NCBI GenBank assembly: GCA_037074765.1
Contig: JBAMDO010000038.1
Location: forward strand, 186,001 to 250,000
Length of the DNA: 64,000 nucleotides
Direction of reading: 5' to 3'
Origin: Mansonella perstans
Taxonomy: Eukaryota; Nematoda; Chromadorea; Rhabditida; Onchocercidae
Part shown: positions 59,371-64,000 of the stretch, in pieces
Position numbering within the stretch: position 1 is the first letter of the stretch
Layout of the letters: every line of letters starts with the position of its first letter
Notes under the pieces: generated by a model
What the model was told of the DNA's origin: nothing
Seen by the model: the letters and a program-made list of their open reading frames with translations, nothing else
Database searches by the model: none
Translations under genes and position numbers: made by a program

Positions 59371-62300
59371 CTACAATTCATTACCGGTAAAATCACCATA
59401 TTCCCAAATGTTACGATGTTCACGGCGGGCAATTTTCTCGGTCTCCTGATATTCTGCAATCTGCAAACAAAGAAAACTGCAGCTTATTTATGCATACTTT
59501 ACAATCATCAGTGGCATCACCTCATTTTATTGGATAAACACAGATAAATTATTCTTCCAATTCTGATAAATAGTAGTGGAGTTGCCTCCAATCATACTGA
59601 CTTTCATCAATTCAATATCAGTGAGAACAGTCGATGCAAAAGTGCAATACACTTTCGACAACCGATAACATATAAAAATTAAAATTTTGCAGAAGACCAA
59701 ATCAAAGCAAATTCATATGCACTCAAAAGGTTAGCTCCTCTTCTTACAATCCACTCTAAGCACATGATTTTTGTCACTGATTAGACAGGAATTAAAATTT
59801 TTTTCCAAATTTCACATAACTAACATACTGCAGCAACTTCATAATTTAATTCTACTAACCAATGTCAATTCTATATTGACATATTTTAACAAAACAAAAA
59901 GAGAACAAAAATAATAAGCTACTATTGAAGCGAATCTCTTTTCGCGTTTTTGTTCCGCTAGCGCATGTCCTTCAGCAATAAGCATTTTTGCAACGTCAGT
60001 ACGAGCACCATCAGATGTTTCAATAATTGCTGTAACGTGTTCTATTCCAGCATTTCGATACTCGATGTTTATAAACATGAATGGTACTGAGAATAGAATT
60101 CGCTCAAAAGCTATGTCGGAATTATTTGCATGATCAGGATCGTTAGGCGCTTGCAGGAAAGCCATTTGATATTCACGTGCACCGGCTGGCTGTGCTGCAT
60201 AACCAGTTGGTAAAGCAGCCATCGATGTCATATCAATCACTTCACGCTGTAATCACTGATTCGTTGCACTATTCCATTTCATATGACTAATTCTGAGCAA
60301 TATGCAATTGGACTCATTAAGAATTTCTCATAACTTCTTCATATTTCTCAAATTATAAAAGACAAAGTAATTTAAAGTGATGCGCCAAAGAATATAAAGA
60401 AATTACATTCCTGAAATTACATTTCTGAAATTACATATAAATGAAGAATAAAGGCTAAAAGCAGTCAAGTGGTCTCAGTTCTTTTCAACCATTCTTTATA
60501 AACAAATTAAAAACTAACATTTCCGAAATCGATGTATAAAATATCGACTTTTTTTCCTTTTATTCCTTCAACACGCGCACGATACCACAATTTATCAGCC
60601 GTAAACCGTGCAACGCATAAATCTCCACGACGTGGTACATATGCACCAACTACTGGTGGCTTATTCCTCAGTTCTTCCCGTAATTCTTTCATCATTTTTT
60701 CAAGTTTTGGACCTGTAGATTTCAAACAGTTAACAACCTCTGTAATAACGATTCACAAATTTATAATCAAAGGTTAAAATTGAAGAGCTTTTAATTTTTC
60801 TCCTACAAATTTCAATAACTCACCATCATCCACTGATTGAGCTGCAAATTTGAAATTCCCTCTTTGCACATCAGTAACAACCACCTTCCGATAATCTATC
60901 GTGCGGTCCATCTTTTCATCTGCAGAAGCAATTTCCGCTTGCATGACGGCTTGTTCATCTATCCATTTTGCCCATATTCCTAATTTTGCCTATAATTCAA
61001 AAAAAAACGTTTTTGTGCTTTCTCTCCAGCAAGTATCCTTCAAACAACTGCTTAGTCATTAGCATTCAGCACGCCGCAGCCTCTTCTTTGGTACAGAGCA
61101 ATTCATACCGATGATGCTCTCAAAAATGTTTACGATACCGACTGCTAGTCAGATACTGATAGCTGTATATCGCTACTAACTTTAATCTAAACATTTATGT
61201 TTGAACAAAAAAATAGAACTGCGAAACATGAATGAAATATGAATCTAAAAGAGACAACAAGAAATTAAAACCTTCTTAGCTTTTTCCTCCGCAACACAAA
61301 GCTGAGAATAATATGCACCTTTCTCAGCTGTAAAATGCACACTTGCTAGACCATTTTCCACTAGTGCTATACTCATGTTACAAAGACCCTGTTCAGTTTG
61401 CACAAACATATATCCAATAAAACTTCCTGATTTATCCATACCTTCCACTTCTATTTCTACCTGGAACAATTTTATTTTGCCAAAAATCATAAAACATGAA
61501 AAAAAAACTTCAATATAGTTGTAATGCTGAGGAACCGATAAAGCATTTCAAAAAAAGTTGTGAAATTTCGCATTTTCTAAAAATTTGAAACCAACCTCAC
61601 GCTGCATAATTTTCGAGCGTGTAAATTTAGCGGCTTCTTCAGCATAAGGTTCATTTTCACCGATAAGTCTACCCCCTGGACCAATACGAGCACCACGAGG
61701 ACAATCAATACCAGAAAATAGAAAGGTTATAAGGCACGTTTCTTTAGGCACATATACGCGTACACGACTACCGGATGCAATAAATTCTACAATACCCTCT
61801 GAACGACCGGATCTTTGCAAGTAAGGCAAAAATTGCTTCGAACGTTGCGCATCCTGCAAAAAAAAACAGTTAAAATAGGACATTACTACAGCTTATACAA
61901 CAAACGAAATGAGTTGTACGAAACAGTTGTATTTTTTAAATCATAAAATGTGTGTAAAGTGATCAATAAATCATAAATCCATCATTACTTTTCACTTAGC
62001 TTCTTTAACACACAGAGCGAACAACTACTAAATTTTCGCATAAACTCTGTGACTATTCCAGGTTGCTGATATTTCTTTATTTATAGAAGATTGTCCAAAC
62101 TGACCAAAAAACAATAGGAAAAATGCAGAAAACCGACTGACTAACCCCCTGCAATTCCTGAATCCTCAAAACTGGACCTTTATCACCCACTTCCTTCTCG
62201 GCAAATAGACCTTTTTTACTCTTTTCTGCTTTTGCCTCAGCAGCCAACAAAGCATCATACTGCGAAGATCTAAAAACAACTAATTTTCTTGAAATTAAAA

Positions 62301-63945
62301 GAAATCTAAAAAAGGAAACAAATCATATTCACTTAAAAAAAAAAAGAAAAACAGCAAATTCTAATACCTATTGTCATCATCACTTCTGTATCGTACTACC
62401 CTCGCCAGACCTTTTGAAATAAGCGCTTCAGCAACATTCAATCCTCCTGACATAACGGTGCAGCAAGTTTTCTCTGGAAATTGTTCCGCTTTTGGTTGTA
62501 TATAATCAATAGTGATCTGAAATAAAATGAATCAAAACAGCTGAATTAAGATAAGAAACAAATCCTAGTACAGGATACTTGGAATTATTACGATTCAGGG
62601 CGCATTGCTTGTGAAAAATTTTCTTAGAGAACTTAGGATGGCACTTTTCTCTTCGAAAGAAACTGTATCATGCTTCGCATTCAAACATACCTGAACTTTC
62701 TTGCCTACCAGTCGTTTACGCAGAAATTCACGAGCTTCAAACAAATAAGGAATGTCATACAGGGGCCGAAATTGTCGACCAACCTTGTTTTCTGCGTCTC
62801 GATTTTCCTCCCTGAATAAAAGTAGAATATTCTATATAAACAATAACATCGAAATATTCAGCATATTTTGGATAACACCACATTATAATATCCACAACTG
62901 ACATCCCTGAAGGTTTAACAACTTCAAGTGGTAAGATCACAACAATCTACGGGTAATTTTTTATATAATTGAAGATACACCTAAGCGAAAAATGCTAACA
63001 ACCTTGGAAGTCTCACGGACGACAGCCAAATTTTGATTTCATCACCATTTTCTTTTTGTACAATAAGTGCATCACCCATCACAATTTCAATCACTTTTGC
63101 CGTGAACGATTTCTTTTCAACACTCAATTGATTGGACGGTTGATAAGTGCGCCAAAAACGAAGTCTTTTCTCTTTTGCTATCCTGAAACAACTTGATCAA
63201 AAGAAATATGAATTCACATTAACAAATGAGGAAAACATTTAATATTTGAGAATTCAACTTCTTTTACAAATTTTTATAAACTATTCAGTAGAATTTGGAA
63301 CAGTTTTGGAATTACGAACAAACACGCTGTTTACGCCTAACGGCTGCAAATAAATACTGGCTATTGCAATATTCTTTTTTGAAATCGTTATGAATAATAG
63401 CTCCTAACAATGAAGTTTCGAAATTGACTGTTCCCCTCTAATCATTACTGATTAATTTCTGTTAAAAAAAAATAATGTTAGAGAAAGATGCAAAAAGCAC
63501 CATTAATAGTGAAATTCAAGGTACATTGAAAGAGGACAGCTAGCATAACAACGGAGATTTGCTACAAAGAGATGTGAAAAAAAACTGTTATTTTTCAGAC
63601 ACACAAAATATTTTTATTTCACTAAACTCATGAACTGATTTTTATTTAGCCAGACAATTTAAGAAAATGGTAAGGTGTAACGAACTTTTCTGCAGCGCGT
63701 AAGACTTCTGGGCCTGATGTGGTCAAAGCAATCGACCAGTCGACACATTTTGCAAAACCTTCTTTAAGCAACAGCTCAGCTATGTTTCCTTTCGGATGTA
63801 TGATGGAACCAACGAAATTCTGATTTGAAGTGCTTTCCAAAATAATTTCCACATCTCTTTGTAGCAAACGACACTCAACAAAATAACGTGCCTCTTCAGC
63901 ATAGTCTTCCGCTCGGCCATCTGCTCCAGCACGTATAGCTGGTGC
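59371..63945 (-). CDS. SND1: Staphylococcal nuclease and Tudor domain protein 1 (Tudor-SN), 5' incomplete
   Basis: Multifunctional RNA-binding protein of RISC-associated, splicing and stress-granule complexes (C. elegans tsn-1 type). Eleven exons (minus) lie in the window: 63686-63945, 63003-63182, 62691-62811, 62368-62516, 62146-62269, 61596-61853, 61272-61460, 60824-60989, 60519-60739, 59923-60246, 59371-59460 (stop). They give 693 residues; the first ~215 (SN1 and the start of SN2) lie right of the window. Order: rest of SN2 ([30 protein letters not shown]), SN3 ([25 protein letters not shown]), SN4 (LPKE-like [25 protein letters not shown]), then Tudor ([33 protein letters not shown]) embedded in SN5, ending NIWEYGDF. 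Tudor aromatic-cage residues (F, Y, Y and the N of FGN) are present, so methyl-arginine binding is plausible. Every junction is phase-consistent. Confidence 0.97.
61020..61170. other. GC-richer stretch in an SND1 intron
   Basis: In the intron between the exons at 60989 and 61272, this segment is clearly less AT-rich than flanking DNA, lacks an open frame fitting the gene and contains small stems (GACT-gct-AGTC). Intronic snoRNAs often look like this, but clear C/D or H/ACA boxes could not be assigned. Confidence 0.25.
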
Positions 63946-64000
63946 CTGAAAACATTCCAAAATTTCCTACTTTGCTAGGAAGCCAAACTTTTACAAATCT

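Noticed and set aside
60532..60777. Plus-strand open frame
   Set aside because: Antisense shadow of the SND1 Tudor exon.

Overview
This is a eukaryotic nuclear window. Coding exons of about 20-280 bp are separated by AT-rich introns that mostly end in TTTCAG-type acceptors, and intergenic DNA is full of A/T runs. The protein families (a nematode-style APC1, SWIP/WASHC4, TSSK kinase, Tudor-SN), the compact gene spacing and a decayed BEL/Pao retrotransposon suggest a nematode, most likely a filarial or other spirurid worm. That placement is an inference from style; no species could be named. There is no bacterial operon, CRISPR array, rRNA or convincing tRNA.

Layout, left to right. (1) 414-2907 (+): 3' end of an unrecognised, cysteine-containing, probably secreted protein whose first exons lie before the window. 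(2) 3432-4775, possibly 5569 (-): a small, highly basic coiled-coil protein that faces gene 1 tail to tail. (3) 6630-23093 (+): about 40 exons of APC1, the scaffold of the anaphase-promoting complex (first ~110 residues not found). (4) 24006-29891 (-): complete ArfGAP2/3-type COPI regulator, 10 exons, tail to tail with APC1. (5) 30939-51073 (-): complete WASHC4/SWIP, about 1,100 aa. One intron (33693-35274) holds a broken BEL/Pao gag. Another (44351-50498) contains, on the opposite strand, (6) a whole testis-specific-type Ser/Thr kinase gene, 45859-50230 (+). (7) 51885-57858 (-): complete TSR1, a 40S ribosome biogenesis factor, 15 exons. (8) 59371-63945 (-): the C-terminal three quarters of SND1/Tudor-SN, whose 5' end lies beyond the window.

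The genes are mostly housekeeping: cell cycle (APC1), Golgi/endosome traffic (ArfGAP, WASHC4), ribosome assembly (TSR1) and RNA biology (SND1). SND1, TSR1, WASHC4 and ArfGAP lie head to tail on the minus strand with 0.8-1.5 kb gaps, so polycistronic transcription is possible but not shown. I did not find a wholly new multi-gene system. The points most worth a second look are the nested kinase gene, three GC-AG introns in APC1, two APC1 exon junctions that do not fit simple rules, the two unrecognised genes at the left end, an intronic 20-bp tandem array, and several intronic islands with hairpin potential.

Exon borders were placed by eye from GT/GC-AG signals, reading phase and remembered family conservation. 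Most are phase-consistent; individual borders may be off by a base.
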